Shown here piece by piece: positions 12,380-24,632 of a stretch of DNA of 64,000 bases. Position 1 is the first letter of the stretch; every line of letters begins with the position of its first letter. This DNA comes from Ifrita kowaldi (lineage: Eukaryota > Chordata > Aves > Passeriformes > Cinclosomatidae): the NCBI GenBank assembly GCA_013398055.1, contig VZRS01002388.1, positions 1-64,000 of the forward strand, read 5' to 3'. The notes beneath the pieces are model-generated. The model worked only from the letters and a program-made list of their open reading frames with translations. It searched no databases and was not told the origin of the DNA. A program made the position numbers and the translations under genes.

Positions 12380-12930
12380 TTGCAGCACTTAATTGTCAGT
12401 GTTAATTGATGGACTACAACTGACGTGAGCGCCAGAGTTCCGCTATTGTGCCAGACAAAAGAATTCAGGTAACTGCTGGCTCCTCTCCTCTCACTTTACA
12501 TGCAAGCAGTGCCCGAGCTCTGGGAGACCCAGAGGTGAATGACTGATGGGGAAGGGGCACCTGCCTGGCTTGAGCAGGTCTTGGCATCCGAGCTCAGGCA
12601 GGAAACACTGGGAAGTAAATCAGGGATGAACAGCCCTTTCAATAAATTGCAGACAAAAATCCCCTTGGCCAGCGAAAGGTTAAAGAACAGGGATAAGTGA
12701 GTCACTCCATCTCCTGCCCTCCCCCCCTTCCCCACACTGCAAGTTTAATAAGCCAAAATCAAAACCATCTAGGCCCGGAGCTTTGTGAGATTTAAGACTT
12801 TAAAATGTGAAGCGCCTCATTATATGTGCCTATTTTCAATAAAAAGGGGAGATAACTGGTGTCACGTCAATGTCTTATCAGTGATATTTGTTTGACTTCC
12901 ATTCCGAAAGTGCACTGCTTGCTTTTTCTG
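12380..12930. promoter_or_regulatory. Candidate conserved non-coding block in two parts
   Basis: Two islands stand out: 12,385-12,475 (gttaattgatggactacaac and tgacgtgagcgccagag) and 12,745-12,920 (accatctaggcccggagctt, gtgaagcgcctcattatatg, ggtgtcacgtcaatgtctta). Both keep CpGs and CRE-like tgacgt/acgtca cores in AT-rich surroundings and have no repeat signature. A regulatory role is inferred. Confidence 0.35.
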
Positions 12931-13927
12931 GTGCTGGAATCAAACTCTTCTGAATTGTACAGTATAAGAAGAGATATCAGTTTTCACCTAAGGACTTTCA
13001 AAAGGAGACCAGTCTGTGCTTCCCTCTGCAGAAATAAAGAACTATTGTACAGTAGAGCGTATAACACTTGCAACATGGCCAATTGACTTCCTTCCTATTA
13101 ATCAACTACTCTGTTTACCTTCTTATACAAACCATTTCAAAACCATTAAAACTAAGAGGATTAGCATCACATTTCTGGCAAAAAGCACCTTAATTTCAGC
13201 GAATGCTACTTTCACTCTCTGAGGAGATTTAAAAAAAAAAAAAACCAAACCTTGAAAGAATTGGATTCTTTATTGTGGCAAATTCACTGAAACAGGAATA
13301 AATTATATCTCCCGTGTAAAAAAAGGCAGAGGGAGGGGGGTAAAAAGAGGACTAGAGGAGTACAATTCTCTCAATCCAGTGAGAGAGAACTGCAAAAGAA
13401 TTAAATTACCAAGAATGAAAAAATTTCAAAGCAATCCTGCAACCTGAGTTAAGTCCTGACAATTTGAATCAATTGTTCTGTCCTGGCCATGTACGAGCAG
13501 TTCCTACTTTTGTAGCCTTGATTTCGGAAGCAGTTGGGAATGGTTCACTTGTTCTGCAAATAATACTGCAGCCAAAAGTTCAAGGCCCAAATTCCCATTT
13601 TCCTGTGCTCTGGGAATTTGTCTGGCACAGACAAGGAGGTGCCATTTATGCCAATTTCATTTTATTTAGCTTCCAGTCTTGATTGTAAAAGTTTTGCATG
13701 GGATTAAATGCGGGGAAAATATTGTTCCAAAAAAATTCTCATCTCCTTAACACCACGCAGCATCAGTTTATATGTTTGCAGCCATGCACTTTACTTTGTT
13801 AAATGGGAGGTTTAAGAGATGTGACAGCAAAAACACACCTGGGAAACAAAATGAATCATAAAAGCACATTAAGTTGATACATAGAAACTTAACATCTAAA
13901 GGGCACGAACACAAAACCACAAGAAAA
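12931..13927. other. Unique AT-rich sequence with a 14-A run
   Basis: The A run is at 13,231-13,244. No supported gene or transposon was found. Confidence 0.45.
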
Positions 13928-14046
13928 TTATATATAAGTGAATATAACAGGAAAATTTACCTCTGAAAGGGAGAAAATTAGGAGAGAATTTAAATATTTC
14001 CAGAACTTGTCATAGAGCATCCCATGGCATGACAGTACCTGGTAAA

Positions 14047-14157
14047 GTCTTAATCCAATAAATCGTATTAAACACCAAAAATTCCAGACGTGGTAAATAA
14101 TGATGCCAAGGATGCTGCAGACACCTCCACACAGGACAAGCAGGAATCCCTGCAGAA
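14047..14157 (-). CDS. Weak exon candidate, hydrophobic peptide
   Basis: On the minus strand an open frame has a plausible acceptor (tgatgatgtttctgcag) and a donor (taccag before gtactg). About 37 codons would lie between them, in phase 0 at both ends. The peptide is strongly hydrophobic (starting GFLLVLCGGVCSILGIIIY), as expected of a transmembrane segment. AT-rich DNA often gives hydrophobic translations by chance, I do not recognise the peptide, and no neighbouring exon of matching phase was found. Treat this as a hypothesis. Confidence 0.15.
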
Positions 14158-14740
14158 ACATCATCAAGAGACACTTTGGGATGTCTCAGAATGGCAAAAA
14201 GGACACACCAGGGTAGATTCAGGGGTCTAAATTGTGTGTACAGAGGTACCAGAGATGACGCATATTAGATTGTTTTTATGTTCCTTCCCTAATATTTTCT
14301 AGCAACAAAGTTACTATTTGCTCACTAAATGTCCAAAGTAACACCTAAAATCCCTCTTGTAAATAAAAACACTGATTTAGAGCCCTTTGGCTAAATCATG
14401 CCACCATTTTCTCAATGCTGTTGCTAAATTCTACATTTCTGCCATTTGTTCATAATACAGAGAAATAGCTTTTTCCCCCATTTTCATTCCATAGTCTGAG
14501 CACACAACAGAGTGAGGCACTATTTTGCCTTCTTTGTGGCATCTCTGAAACAAATAGATTGGTGAATGAAGGGAAGAATACACAGAATTGTTTTGGTTTT
14601 TTTTACTACTACAGAGCTCTAAAATTATTTTTAAAGCACCACATTTTTTCGGGAGTTGACAACAAAGTTTTAAAATAAATGTTTTCATTTTGGCCATTTT
14701 TTTTTTTCAGCTAGCTCTCCTTAACTGATGCTCAAAAATG
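14158..14740. other. Unique AT-rich sequence
   Basis: Several short minus-strand frames without domains. No repeat signature. Confidence 0.4.
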
Positions 14741-14829
14741 AGACAACAGTGACTCCAAAGGGAAGTTGCAGCCCGATGATAGAGGACACCAGTTAAAATT
14801 CCACTGAATTTCAAAGCCTGTCCTTCTGG

Positions 14830-15198
14830 TTATATCCCAGTGATCCATCCAGTGCAGCTCAAAGTTAATATATGGGCAACGCTCTGAGATTGCTGGTTTG
14901 GGATCAGGCTTTTCAAGGCACATAATTTTCCAGGCAGACCTTCATGATCCGTCTCTGGGGCCTGATGCTGATGGTCCCTTCCCTCTGACAAGATGAATGG
15001 TCCTTTGTAACTCTTGTCATAGCGTTCAGCTGGCATCAGGAAATTAAGATAAAACTTTTTTGCTGGCATTGCACTGTTATAGGGCTGCAGGACTAAACTC
15101 CTCACTGCTGGAAAAAGCCTGACTTTGGCAGAGATTTCGTGTTGGGCACAAACCTCACCAAATGGGAGCTTGGAGGAACGGTGTTGGTGTTTCTGTAT
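14830..15198 (-). CDS. Weak exon candidate, unknown soluble peptide
   Basis: On the minus strand a strong acceptor (taatgcttttccccag) ends at 15,199 and is followed by about 120 open codons. The peptide is of mixed, soluble-protein-like composition (for example KKFYLNFLMPAERYDKSYKG). Possible donors lie at gtgagg (near 15,155) and gtctgc (near 14,945), neither clearly right, and a second frame stays open from about 14,923 to 14,732. Local GC is higher than the flanks and there is no CR1 signature. No family is recognised. It could be an orphan exon, a decayed gene or chance. Confidence 0.2.
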   Translation of the reverse strand: MQKHQHRSSKLPFGEVCAQHEISAKVRLFPAVRSLVLQPYNSAMPAKKFYLNFLMPAERYDKSYKGPFILSEGRDHQHQAPETDHEGLPGKLCALKSLIPNQQSQSVAHILTLSCTGWITGI

Positions 15199-15440
15199 CC
15201 TGGGGAAAAGCATTAAAAATTAATTGCTTGTCTCCTATTGCTACAAAAAAGTTCAACCTCACAGGCTTGTTGATCAAAACAAAATTATATCTAAACATAG
15301 AGCCTTAATTCCAATTTACTCTGAAGTGTTTGAATAAAGTGAAAAAGCCCCATGCTGGAATTTCTTAATTTAAAAAAAGTCTTAGAAAATTAACTGTCTA
15401 TCTCTGCTGGAGAAATAGCTTCTGCTAACACATGGGTTTG

Positions 15441-15490
15441 GTTCATAGAACCATAGAAGGACCTCTAAAGGTCATCTAGTCCAACCCTGG
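15441..15490 (-). mobile_element. CR1 LINE, very short 3' end, antisense
   Basis: ttcatagaaccatagaagga and aaggtcatctagtccaaccc match the complement of the CR1 3' terminus, including the tail unit. Only about 50 bases survive. Confidence 0.85.
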
Positions 15491-16086
15491 TTATTATCAG
15501 AAAGCTTTCCTGAGCAGTGATGCACAAAACACTCTCATAGAGGGCATGGAAACAACGTTTTCCCACCGAGCAGGTTTCTTATCACCAGGTTGCAACAAAC
15601 AGTTCTTGAATATTGTTTTTCCATTGCAATGAGAGGTATAGAAATTCTGGAAATACAAGTGAAGAAAATAATTGTACACTCAGGAGGAAGACAAGCAAAA
15701 ACCAAACACTGAGATGGTCTAGGCAGTGATCCATGACATACCCCACGGCTCCTGTCCATCTTGTAGCTGTCCTCTGGTATAAAAATACTGAGGAATTTAC
15801 ATCTTTCCAACATCTTTCCAAATCATTTTCTTTCCCAAGTCCTAAATTTATTGACAGCTTTTCAGACACACAAACTTAGAGCAAGAGTTTCTCCTTTTTG
15901 CATAACCACAAAAAAAAAAAGGCAATTTCGGTGTCACCTGTCCTGCAGGCCTTTTCACTGATGTATCTGGTTTTCTTCTACAGCAAAAGACAAGCTCCAA
16001 TCACACAAAGCTGGGCTGCATTTGGTGGCCACAACACAGATAATGCTGCCTGAACTAGGGGCTTATCCCTAATAAAGAGAATTATA
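15491..16086. other. Unique sequence, conflicting short frames
   Basis: Three overlapping minus-strand frames (15,497-15,869) compete in different phases and none has a recognised domain. A run of A lies near 15,909. Confidence 0.4.
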
Positions 16087-16300
16087 CAATGACCTGGGTT
16101 GGAAGAGACCATAAAGCTCATCCAGGGCCATCCCCTGCCATGGGCAGGGACACCTTCTACTATCCCAGGGTGCTCCAAACCCTGTCCAACCTGGTCTTGG
16201 ACATTTCCAGGGATCCAGGAGCAGCCACAGCTTCTCTGAGCACCCCGTGCCAGGGTCTCCCCACCCTCACAGGGAAGAAACACCTCCCTCCCCTGCTGCC
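16087..16300 (-). mobile_element. CR1 LINE, 3' fragment, antisense
   Basis: Begins with cctgggttggaagagacc, continues through cccctgccatgggcaggg, tcccagggtgctccaaaccc, agggatccaggagcagccac and ccaccctcacagggaagaa. This is the same segment order as the copies at 5,608 and 24,633. The open frames on both strands here belong to the element. Confidence 0.95.
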
Positions 16301-16459
16301 CTGGGTGCTTTGGATGGACCTGGCTGAGCTGCTCTGCGACCCCACCACCAAAGCCTTTCTCCTTCCCAGTTAACCCACAACAGCAGGAGCTGCCTTTGGA
16401 ATCCACCCTGCCTTTGGCATTGCAAGGTGTTTACAGCAAGGCTGCAAGGTGGAAAAGAA
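16301..16459. other. Unique or highly decayed sequence beside CR1
   Basis: This may be the diverged 5' continuation of the adjoining CR1 copy, but the match is too weak to claim. Confidence 0.35.
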
Positions 16460-16680
16460 GGAATAAACAAGCCCAGCTTAAACCCTTGTTTTTGTCCGAG
16501 GAGTTAAAGGCCATTAAGCTCAGTCTTTTAAGCTGGTCAGGAGAAAGCTACGGCAGATTCTGCGAGATATGCTGTGTATTAAAAGGTTCCTGATTTTCTC
16601 GAAATGATAACCTGCTGAAGGAAATGATGTCCTCTGCCACAGTACCTGCTTGTCTAATTGCAAACCATGCAACCTTATCC
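16460..16680. promoter_or_regulatory. Candidate conserved non-coding element
   Basis: No repeat signature. It includes gaaagctacggcagattctg near 16,545 with retained CpGs, tctcgaaatgataacctgct near 16,597 and ttgtctaattgcaaaccatg near 16,649. The block has the mixed, motif-dense texture of vertebrate enhancers, but this is judged by eye. Confidence 0.33.
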
Positions 16681-17264
16681 CCCCAGAGATTTACAGATAA
16701 AAAACCCCACTGTCATCACCTCCACCCGCCCTGTCTCCGCTCTCTCTGTACAGCAGGTAAGACAAGAAACAGGGGCTGGAGGATTTAAATAGAGGGAGTA
16801 CATTTGAGAAACAGGACAATTACGGACACCAGCACGGACACGTGTGCAGCAGGAATGGTACAAGTTAGTGACAGCAGCCTTTTCACCTGAGTACCAGTAA
16901 AATAAATAACAAATGTTGCTCTGGAGGAACATGGCAGCCCTGAGTACTTCAATTAAAGCAATCGATGGAAGTGCCCATCTGGATAAAGTTTTGAAAGTGA
17001 TTTGTTTAAAAAAATAGTAATAAGCAAGGTCCAAAATTTAATGTTTCCCTGGCAGTTTGGATGACAGAGTTTAACAGTATGAGGAGGAGGACCAGCATAA
17101 CCATGGGCAGAGCTCTTCTGTTTATACATTTCTCCTGACACTGCAAGAGGTTATTTTGATCCCTAAGGAGGCTGAGTCAAACCCTGTCCTGGTGCTGATG
17201 CTTCTTTGTGCAAAGCAGATGCAGGAGTGAACCTGCTGAGCTGTGCAGCTTTCCTGTAGGCAAT
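16681..17264. other. Unique sequence, no supported gene
   Basis: Minus-strand frame 16,675-17,034 and its neighbours lack domains; no repeat was recognised. Confidence 0.4.
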
Positions 17265-17900
17265 GCAAACCTCAGAAAAGGGTCTGAAAATGATGTCCAC
17301 TGATGGTGGAGCTGTGACCCCGTGGGGAGCCCACACTGGAGCAGTCTGTTCCTAAAGGACTGACCCTACAGAAAGGACCCACGCTGGAGCAGTTAATAAA
17401 GAACTTCCCATGAAAAGATTCACAGTGGAAAAGTCCATGGAGAACTGTTTTCCGTGGGAGAGACCCCAGACTGCAGCAGGGGAGGAGTGTGAATAGCCCT
17501 CCCCTGAGGAGAGACAACAAGTGGTGAACTGCCCACAGCCCCCACTCCCTGCTCCCCTGGGCCACTGCGGGTGAGGAGGTAGAGAAATCAGCAGTGAAGT
17601 TGAGCGCAGGAAGAAAGGAGGGAGTGGGAGAAGGTGTTTTTAGGAGTTGGTTTTATTTCTCATTACCCTACTCCAATCTGATTGGTAATAAATTAAATTA
17701 ATTTTTCCAAGCGGAGTCTTGGGGAGCATTTTTCCCATGACAATAATTGGCAAATGATCTTTTCCTGTCCTTATCTCAACCCATGAGCCTCTTATTATGT
17801 TCTTCCTCCCCTGTCCAGCTGAGGAGGGGAGTGATGGAGCAGCTTTGGTGGGAACCTGGTGCCCAGCCAGGATCAGCCCATCCCATGAGCACAGATTGCT
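17265..17900 (+). mobile_element. LTR-type avian retroelement fragment
   Basis: The sequence resembles a repeat I associate with avian endogenous retroviral LTRs. The left half carries a degenerate cassette, cccac(g/a)ctggagcag, at about 17,330, 17,378 and 17,463. The right half has ggttttatttctcattaccc followed by an AATAAA signal at 17,687-17,692 and tgtccagctgaggagggg near 17,814. The AATAAA signal fixes the plus orientation. I see no internal retroviral coding region and no second LTR, so it is probably a solo or truncated element. The family name is uncertain; a repeat-library search would settle it. Confidence 0.6.
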
Positions 17901-18471
17901 CTGCCTCCCATCCACCAGGGCAGTTTTACATCCATTCCCTGCTACCAGAAAAAGGATGCAGGAGCTGTAATAGGGGGTGAAGATCTTGCAGTCTCATGAA
18001 AGAGTGCATTAATTGAGCAAATTTTTATGGATGTGGAAGTCTAAATTACTTTTCTGCCTCTAGGCTTTCTGCACAGGATTGTATATTCAGGTGAACAAAA
18101 TATATGAGTTAGGCTGGGTGAACATTTAGCAAAACTAAAATCTTTAGCTAAATTGGCCACCCCTGACCTCTACACACATTTATTTGGTCTCATTTTAGAA
18201 AACCATCACTTTGCTGTGCCTAGCATCAGGTTAGGATGAGAGAGGGTGGAGAAAACTGGACAAGGGGGAAAAGATGGATTTTTTTTCTGCTGCCTCTTGG
18301 TCTCCTCCCCCTTCCTGTAAAAACCTTTTCCAAGGGTGATGAGCAAGGCAACTGACAACTTGGCAGGGCTGGGTAAATATATTTTCCTAGGAATCAGCTA
18401 TGCAGACACAAAGAGCTAAACTTTCCTCCAAGCACAGACCCTGAGGAAGCGATTTCCAGACACAGGCAGTG
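17901..18471. other. Unique sequence, no feature seen
   Basis: No repeat or gene signature. Confidence 0.4.
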
Positions 18472-18585
18472 GGAAGGTGTCTAACAGGGTCATGCTTTAG
18501 TGGTGGACCTGCCAGTGCTGGATTAGGGGTTGGACTTGATGATCTTAGAGGTTTTTTCCAACCTTAATTATTCTGGGATTCTATG
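18472..18585 (+). mobile_element. CR1 LINE, 3'-terminal fragment
   Basis: Sense CR1 end: ggggttggacttgatgatct, then tagaggttttttccaacctt and a decayed attctgggattctatg tail. Confidence 0.92.
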
Positions 18586-21500
18586 GTATGTGACTTCACA
18601 CTACTTAGTTCATCCCTTTTTCCTATCTCTTCTCAGTTTTTTAAAAAGTGTAGTTTGGGACTGATGATTTCTGTGACCCTGGGACTGTAACAAGTGTGGT
18701 CCTGACCCCAGACATGCAAATACCAGCACACAACTTATGATAATTTCTTCTTTAGTTTTGCCAGGGAAATAAACCCATGTAATTCTTAAAGCCTTATCAA
18801 CTCATTTCAGCTTTCTCCATATCACAAAGAAATCAGTCTCAGCACCCTGTAGGTGCTACCCTGGCAGAAAAAAAAAAAAAAAGACATCTGATCTGGCCCA
18901 TTTTCTGGAGAAAAAAGATTAAATATAGACAATTTCTCAGTGTGTTGCCCAAGAAGGTACAAATCCTGTCCAAGACCTGACTTCCCAGGCAAAAGGCTTG
19001 GAAGGTGAGCTATTGACATTTGCAGATGTGCACCTCCCTTGCTACCTCACAGCCAGGCTCTCACAGTCTATTTAGTATCATTGGAGAGTTCACGGAGATG
19101 AAAATAATGACAAAAAATACTGTGACAAGATAAAGTACAGTGCTATAAAAATTCTCTACAGTGCTATAAAAATTAGATTCTTAGCAGAAAAGAGAATGAA
19201 GAGGTAATTTAGTAAAAGTGATGGATGAACCTCGGAAGGTTCAGAATTTTAGTTCAGTGCAGTTGCTTATTCAAACCTGGGAAATTCAGGAGAATTGTCA
19301 CCCACTGTGACAGCCAGTCCCCTCTGGTTCTCACCACCTTAAAGCTGGCAAAAAGAACACAAGAAACAAGATTACAGTCTTTAAGGTATCTGGATTCCTG
19401 GTGGTAATTAATCAACTCTTATTTGACCTAAGTTGGCTCTCACTTTTCCTGCAGTACGTAGATTTCCATCAGGGCAAATGGAGCCAGCTGCTGCAATGTG
19501 TGGCAGGACTTGCACAGCATCTACAATGGCCAAAATATCATTTTCTGCCTGTGTCTCATTTTATACAAAGCTATAATCATATAGTTTATATGATTAAAAA
19601 GCCCTTTTTGACAGGTTAGCAGGTTAGTAGTTCAAACAGAATACTTTGGTAGTGATATGATTGCCTGGCATTGGTAGATAAAAGCAATTTCTTTTGATCC
19701 TCACAGTGCTGAGAACTGAATATCTTTATGGGCACTTTATAACTGGGGAAAAATTAATCCTAGAGAAATGGAATAATGAACCTTGGTCAACATGAGAATG
19801 GATGTTACAAACAGGAGTTAGACTCAGATCTACCAAACCCAGGATTTCATTTCCACAGGGGATGCTGCACCTATTTTATTGCAGGATGGGCAATGTTTCC
19901 AACATGTGACCATTTTTCCCCAGGCACTTGGTATCAGCAGAAGAGTTTGGAATCCAGACCTCAGAGCCACACAAGCCCTCACATCAATTGGCTGAACTAC
20001 CCATGCCAAAAGTTACACAAATGCTGTGAAATAAAAACTGCTTCAATACTTCACTGAGCTTTTGCCTGACTGAGGACTTTTGCCTCTAAGCAACTAAAAC
20101 CTGACATTTATCTCCACAAGGCCAAATTTCCAGTGATACTGTTGCTCAGAATTTCTTAATACCTTAAAAAATATATAGATATATACAGCTGTATATTTAT
20201 ATGTCTGTAGAGATAATCAGTCTGGTCATGTGGAAACCTGTTGACTTGGATATTTCTTGTACTCACCTGGCCACTGAGAGGCTTTACAGCTTCACAGCGA
20301 AGGGAAAAGGTGGGTTTTGTTTAGATATTGCATGTAACAGATGGGAAGCTGCAGAGCTGGACCCCAAACCACAACACTCTTCACGAAGGATGGTTGTGGT
20401 TTGCTGTGAGCACCCAGCAGCACCCATGAAAAGCCTTTTTTTCTTTAGGTAAGCACTTTGTGCTCTGCCCAGCTGGCTGAACATGCAAAATGATACCTTC
20501 CTGTTTCTCAGAGGATCAGTAAACCATGACTGTAATGAGTTTTATTTGCTATGGTCTTTAACACACAACCCTTGACAGTTCTCATTAACTGTATTTTGGT
20601 TTACCATGACTGAAGAAGCGTTGTGTCCATTACTCACTGCTGGATGTGCAGTGAGATTATCAGTTTTTGGAGCAGATCAGGCAAGAACAGGGGATATCAG
20701 TGGCCTTGCCTCTCTCCATACTGGGATTTGGCTCAGTAGAGGAGTTATTCAAGCCAGCTCTCCTCACCCCACCTCCTCACTGCCCCTTCAGAGAATGTTC
20801 TCTCCTTTTGTCATTTTCCCCTCACACTTTTCTGATTGGACACGTTATTTATGGGCTGTGATCTACTGTGTTTTTGAATTGATTTTGTGTTCAGCTCTTG
20901 TAAAGCATTTTTGTGGACCAGTACCTCAGGGTGATATATTTTTTTTCTTTACAGATGTTCTGACTTACCTTTTCCTTCCTGAGTTTCCTATTCTTTGCCT
21001 CTTGTTTTCCTATTTGTTCCATAGAGGAGTGGAACATTCACCTAATCTCCTCAGGAAATAAAACCTCATTAGAAAATGATAAGAAATAAAGTGCATTCAT
21101 TTTAATGAGACAATTACATTAATTTGCTTATGGCTAGTAATAAAGAATGAGAAAACCTTTTCATTTTGTGCTTCTCCTCCTTTTTTTTTCCTCTCTTTGT
21201 TCCCACTGGCCTGCAATTTCATTCCAAAGCCCCGTGCCAAGAGCTCACAGGATTTCTGTGGACATGCTGCTGGTAACCACCAGGAAGGTGGAGAAGGATG
21301 GTTCTCCATCTGCACTTTCACTGTTCTCCCCAGGAAAAAACTCCCATGACAAAGAGGTGGGGGTGAGTTGGATGGTGATATAATGTCCCACAGATTACAA
21401 ATAATGCAAGAGAAAGCAATTTTAGGACCTATAATGTAAAAATCAAATGGCACAACATGTTTGAGAGATCGTCTTGATCCATTTCTTGTGGTCAGAACTG

Positions 21501-22269
21501 CCACTGACCTGTTACTCACAAGCTGGCAAGCATTTATTAAGGGATTTAGGCAAACAGATAGGGATTTCAGCTGTTGATGGAACCAGAAAACAGAATTATA
21601 CTTTAGGAAACTCACAATCTGCTTTAATTTGCACAGAAGCAACAGGAGGAGAGGCTGCTTCTACAGTGCTGTTTCAGCACCAGCATTAGTTCCTCCTCAC
21701 CCCTTGCGTGTCTCATTGAAAGCATTATTAAAGACCATCAAACTTATACTTTGCATTCAAACTGTACATTTTGCTCTAGCCAAGAGGCAAAATCTCAGAG
21801 ATTTGCTGTTAATGCCTTTAATTAATAAGCAATGGCGATGGTAAGTGGCCCATTCAGCAGGATGAAGGTGGGTAACTGCTGTCCCTGCCTCATCACAAGG
21901 ACTTCTGGAAGGTGCTGGCTGCTCCACTGCTTGTCAGGGAGCACAAATGAAGACGTGGAAAGTAAAAGAAAGAAAGGTGTAGACAGCCTTGTAGGAGGAT
22001 CAAATATTTGAGAAGCAGAATTTACACACATCCTGATGCTCTCCAGGGAGGATCACACACTAGCTAACTCTGCATGGTTATTTTTCTCTGATCTTTGTTC
22101 TGCCTGACTCAGAGCTGCCCAGGGTGACTCTCCACAGCCCCTCTTGGGCCTATGCAGACAAAAATAGAAACAGCAGATTTCCAGGTCACTTCTCTTTGGG
22201 TGCCTCAAGACTCTTTTGGATCCTTAATTACAGCCACAAGCAGACCTGCCAGGTCTGTGACTCACGTAG
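18586..22269. other. Unique sequence with small slippage repeats, no supported gene
   Basis: It holds a 15-A run at 18,868-18,882, a 21-bp tandem duplication at 19,136-19,174 (listed separately), a TA-rich patch near 20,167-20,205 and a pyrimidine tract at 21,171-21,199. The longest frames, 20,606-21,061 (+) and 21,097-21,642 (-), have low-complexity or hydrophobic translations without domains and probably arise by chance. No CR1 was seen. Confidence 0.45.
19136..19174. repeat. Two-copy tandem duplication, 21-bp period
   Basis: tacagtgctataaaaatt occurs at 19,136-19,153 and 19,157-19,174, separated by three bases. The repeated core is identical. Confidence 0.9.
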
Positions 22270-22930
22270 GAGCTGCACTCTGAGGCCGGGCTGGCTGCTG
22301 TAATCCTTCTCTTCAGAGGGAAGCCCCGCAGCCTCATCCGTGAGGATGACGGAGCTGATGTTGCAAAGCCTTTCTGCTCTTGGCCATCTGAAGATGAAGA
22401 TCAGCAGTTAATCTGGACAGACAACATGGATTTTGTTACGATTGTGGCTGCATGTTGCTGTTACTGAGGGGACAGCTCTGTACAGGCCTTGGAGTTGTGT
22501 ATCAACTGTTCTGGTTTGGCCTGGGCGCACAGCAGGCGCTGAGAACAGAGGCCACACTCTTTATCCCAGGATTTTTATCATTTTATCAGGTCCTATTTAT
22601 TTTCAAGCATCTGTTCAACCTTTCATGCAGGATGAAAACAATAGCTTCAGCTGCTTTCTACCTGAGCACTGGAGGAGTTCAAGCTGATACTCACATCAAA
22701 GCGCTCGGCATATTTATCATTCCTGATTCTGTAATAAGCAGCGGCGTCTGACAGATGCACAAAAGCACCACAGTTTCCACTTGGACCTTACAATGGCAGC
22801 AATGACTTCAAACTAGGATTAAAGACTTGCTCAGGAAATGCTGAGCATTTTCCTTGCTGAATAATTACGATCTCCTCACAACTCGGATTGCTGGCAGTGC
22901 CACGCTGCACCCGGAGCTTGGGAGCACAGG
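22270..22930. promoter_or_regulatory. Candidate conserved non-coding block
   Basis: CpG-retaining, motif-dense sequence with no repeat signature: agcctcatccgtgaggatga near 22,330, gttacgattgtggctgcatg near 22,436, aagcgctcggcatatttatc near 22,699 and aataattacgatctcctcac near 22,860. Frames on the plus strand (22,433-22,751) lack domains. The regulatory role is inferred. Confidence 0.33.
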
Positions 22931-24632
22931 GGATGCTTTGGGAGCTGCTGCTGCTGCAGAGCTCAGGTTGGCTTTAGTGGCAACAGGAATACACCTATAA
23001 TTCTTCTCCAGCACTTTATCAAGTGACACATAATCAGTTTGGTTTAGAATTTTTCAGACATGATAAAGATGTATTTCCTTGCGGGCCTGCCCCAGTCTTA
23101 TTCTAAGGAATAAGTCACTTTTTTCATTTACCAGAAAGCAAATCTTGCTCTGCAGTTAAAGCTTATGTTTAAGAGAAAAAAAAACATTCCATAAATAAAG
23201 AAAAAAAAAATCTGAATTCATCTATCGGGGTGCAATTCCTCCATAGTTTGTCTCAGGAATAACTTGTATCAGTGACAGCCCCAAAAGTAAGGAAGTGAGA
23301 ATATGGAACAACTTGACATTATTCAATACAGGGAAAAAGCTGTTAGAAGAAAATTACTCAGCTTGCTGAGAGAGACACCTAATCACCCTTACAAGTGTGT
23401 CAGTTGCCATTATTTTTTTTCTTACCGTTTTTGAACCATCACATAAATTTTTTATTGAATGCACTGCCTTATGCTATGTGAGAAATCAAGAGCATTGGCC
23501 ATAAAACTCCAAACACAGCCAGTAACAAGAAAATTCAAAGCTTACTGAGAAATTGCAATTCCATTATGGAAGATTTGCATGTAGGCAAAGACATTAAATG
23601 TTTTACTCAGTGTAACAGAGTATAGGCACCTACTGATTTTAAAAGACAATTAAAACCACTTTAATTAGCATTAACTAAGATTTTTTTGTGGTTTTAGTTA
23701 GCAATAATCTCATGTTGGGTTATCAGATTTAGGAAGAGATGCACCATAAAGAAATTGGTTTGCTTAAAATATGGTTTTGACATGATTATGGGAATTGGCT
23801 GAAATAAAATACTTGGCAAAATTTAAAGCATCTTTAATAGTGAGCAGTAATCTCTCCACTGGTATGGAGTAGATGCTTGCTTTGGATTGTAGTTTGGAAG
23901 CATCTACAAATCAGTAAAATGATAGAATAGAGTCTCTAAATTGATCCTTTTAAGACATAATTTGCATTATGGGCTCACGCCTGGCGAAATTTCTCTCAAA
24001 CAGTAGCATATCAGTATTAGCATGCTCAATTATAGACCTTCCTACAACACCACAGCTGCTATGAGTCCCCACGGGCTGAAATGGTTCTTTTCCAGAAAGC
24101 TGTATATTTTTATGTTTAAATAATCCATAAAGACTGTCCCTGCTGAGAAGTTCAGAAAGACTGCTCTGAATGCTTCATTGCAGGGCTTGGGGCTGCGGGA
24201 TAGAATGCAAATCCTGGCAGTAGGTCCCTGTCTCAGCTCTGGGTGACCTATTTTGGGCTTCACGTTGACTGCCAGGATGTGGCTCTAACTTACCTGTCAT
24301 TTTATAACATAGCCTTGAGTCCCCCAGTCCAGCTTTAGCAAAGAACTTGAACTTCCTTAAGGAGCCGTGCTCAGGGAGACCTGGGGATCCAAGGGTGCAG
24401 CGTGCTGGTGGCAGAGCTGGGACAAGCAGTGCCAGATCCAGCAGAGACTGGCTCACACTTCAGTGATGATTTGCTGAGTTACTGGTGATGCTCTGCCCTG
24501 TGAAAAACGGAATATTGATAAAAACAGTGCTCTGGTTTGGGGCCTGAATGTGACACCTGGACAGCACCTGCACGAGGACACGAGTTTCCCCACAGAAATA
24601 CTCCTTTAAAATTGAAGCACGTGCATGCAAAA
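22931..24632. other. Unique AT-rich sequence, no supported gene
   Basis: Nothing repeat-like or gene-like stands out. Short A runs lie near 23,177 and 23,201. Confidence 0.45.

Noticed and set aside
20606..21061. 151-codon plus-strand frame with a hydrophobic C-terminal half
   Set aside because: The hydrophobic part comes from a T-rich tract; no family resemblance and no exon signals.
21097..21642. 181-codon minus-strand frame, the longest in the window
   Set aside because: No domain, no splice or promoter support, overlapped by plus-strand frames, and a frame of this length is expected occasionally in 64 kb.
22503..22530. Start of an LTR (tgttctggtttgg)
   Set aside because: Only about 13 bases resemble an avian LTR start; no polyadenylation signal or matching end follows.
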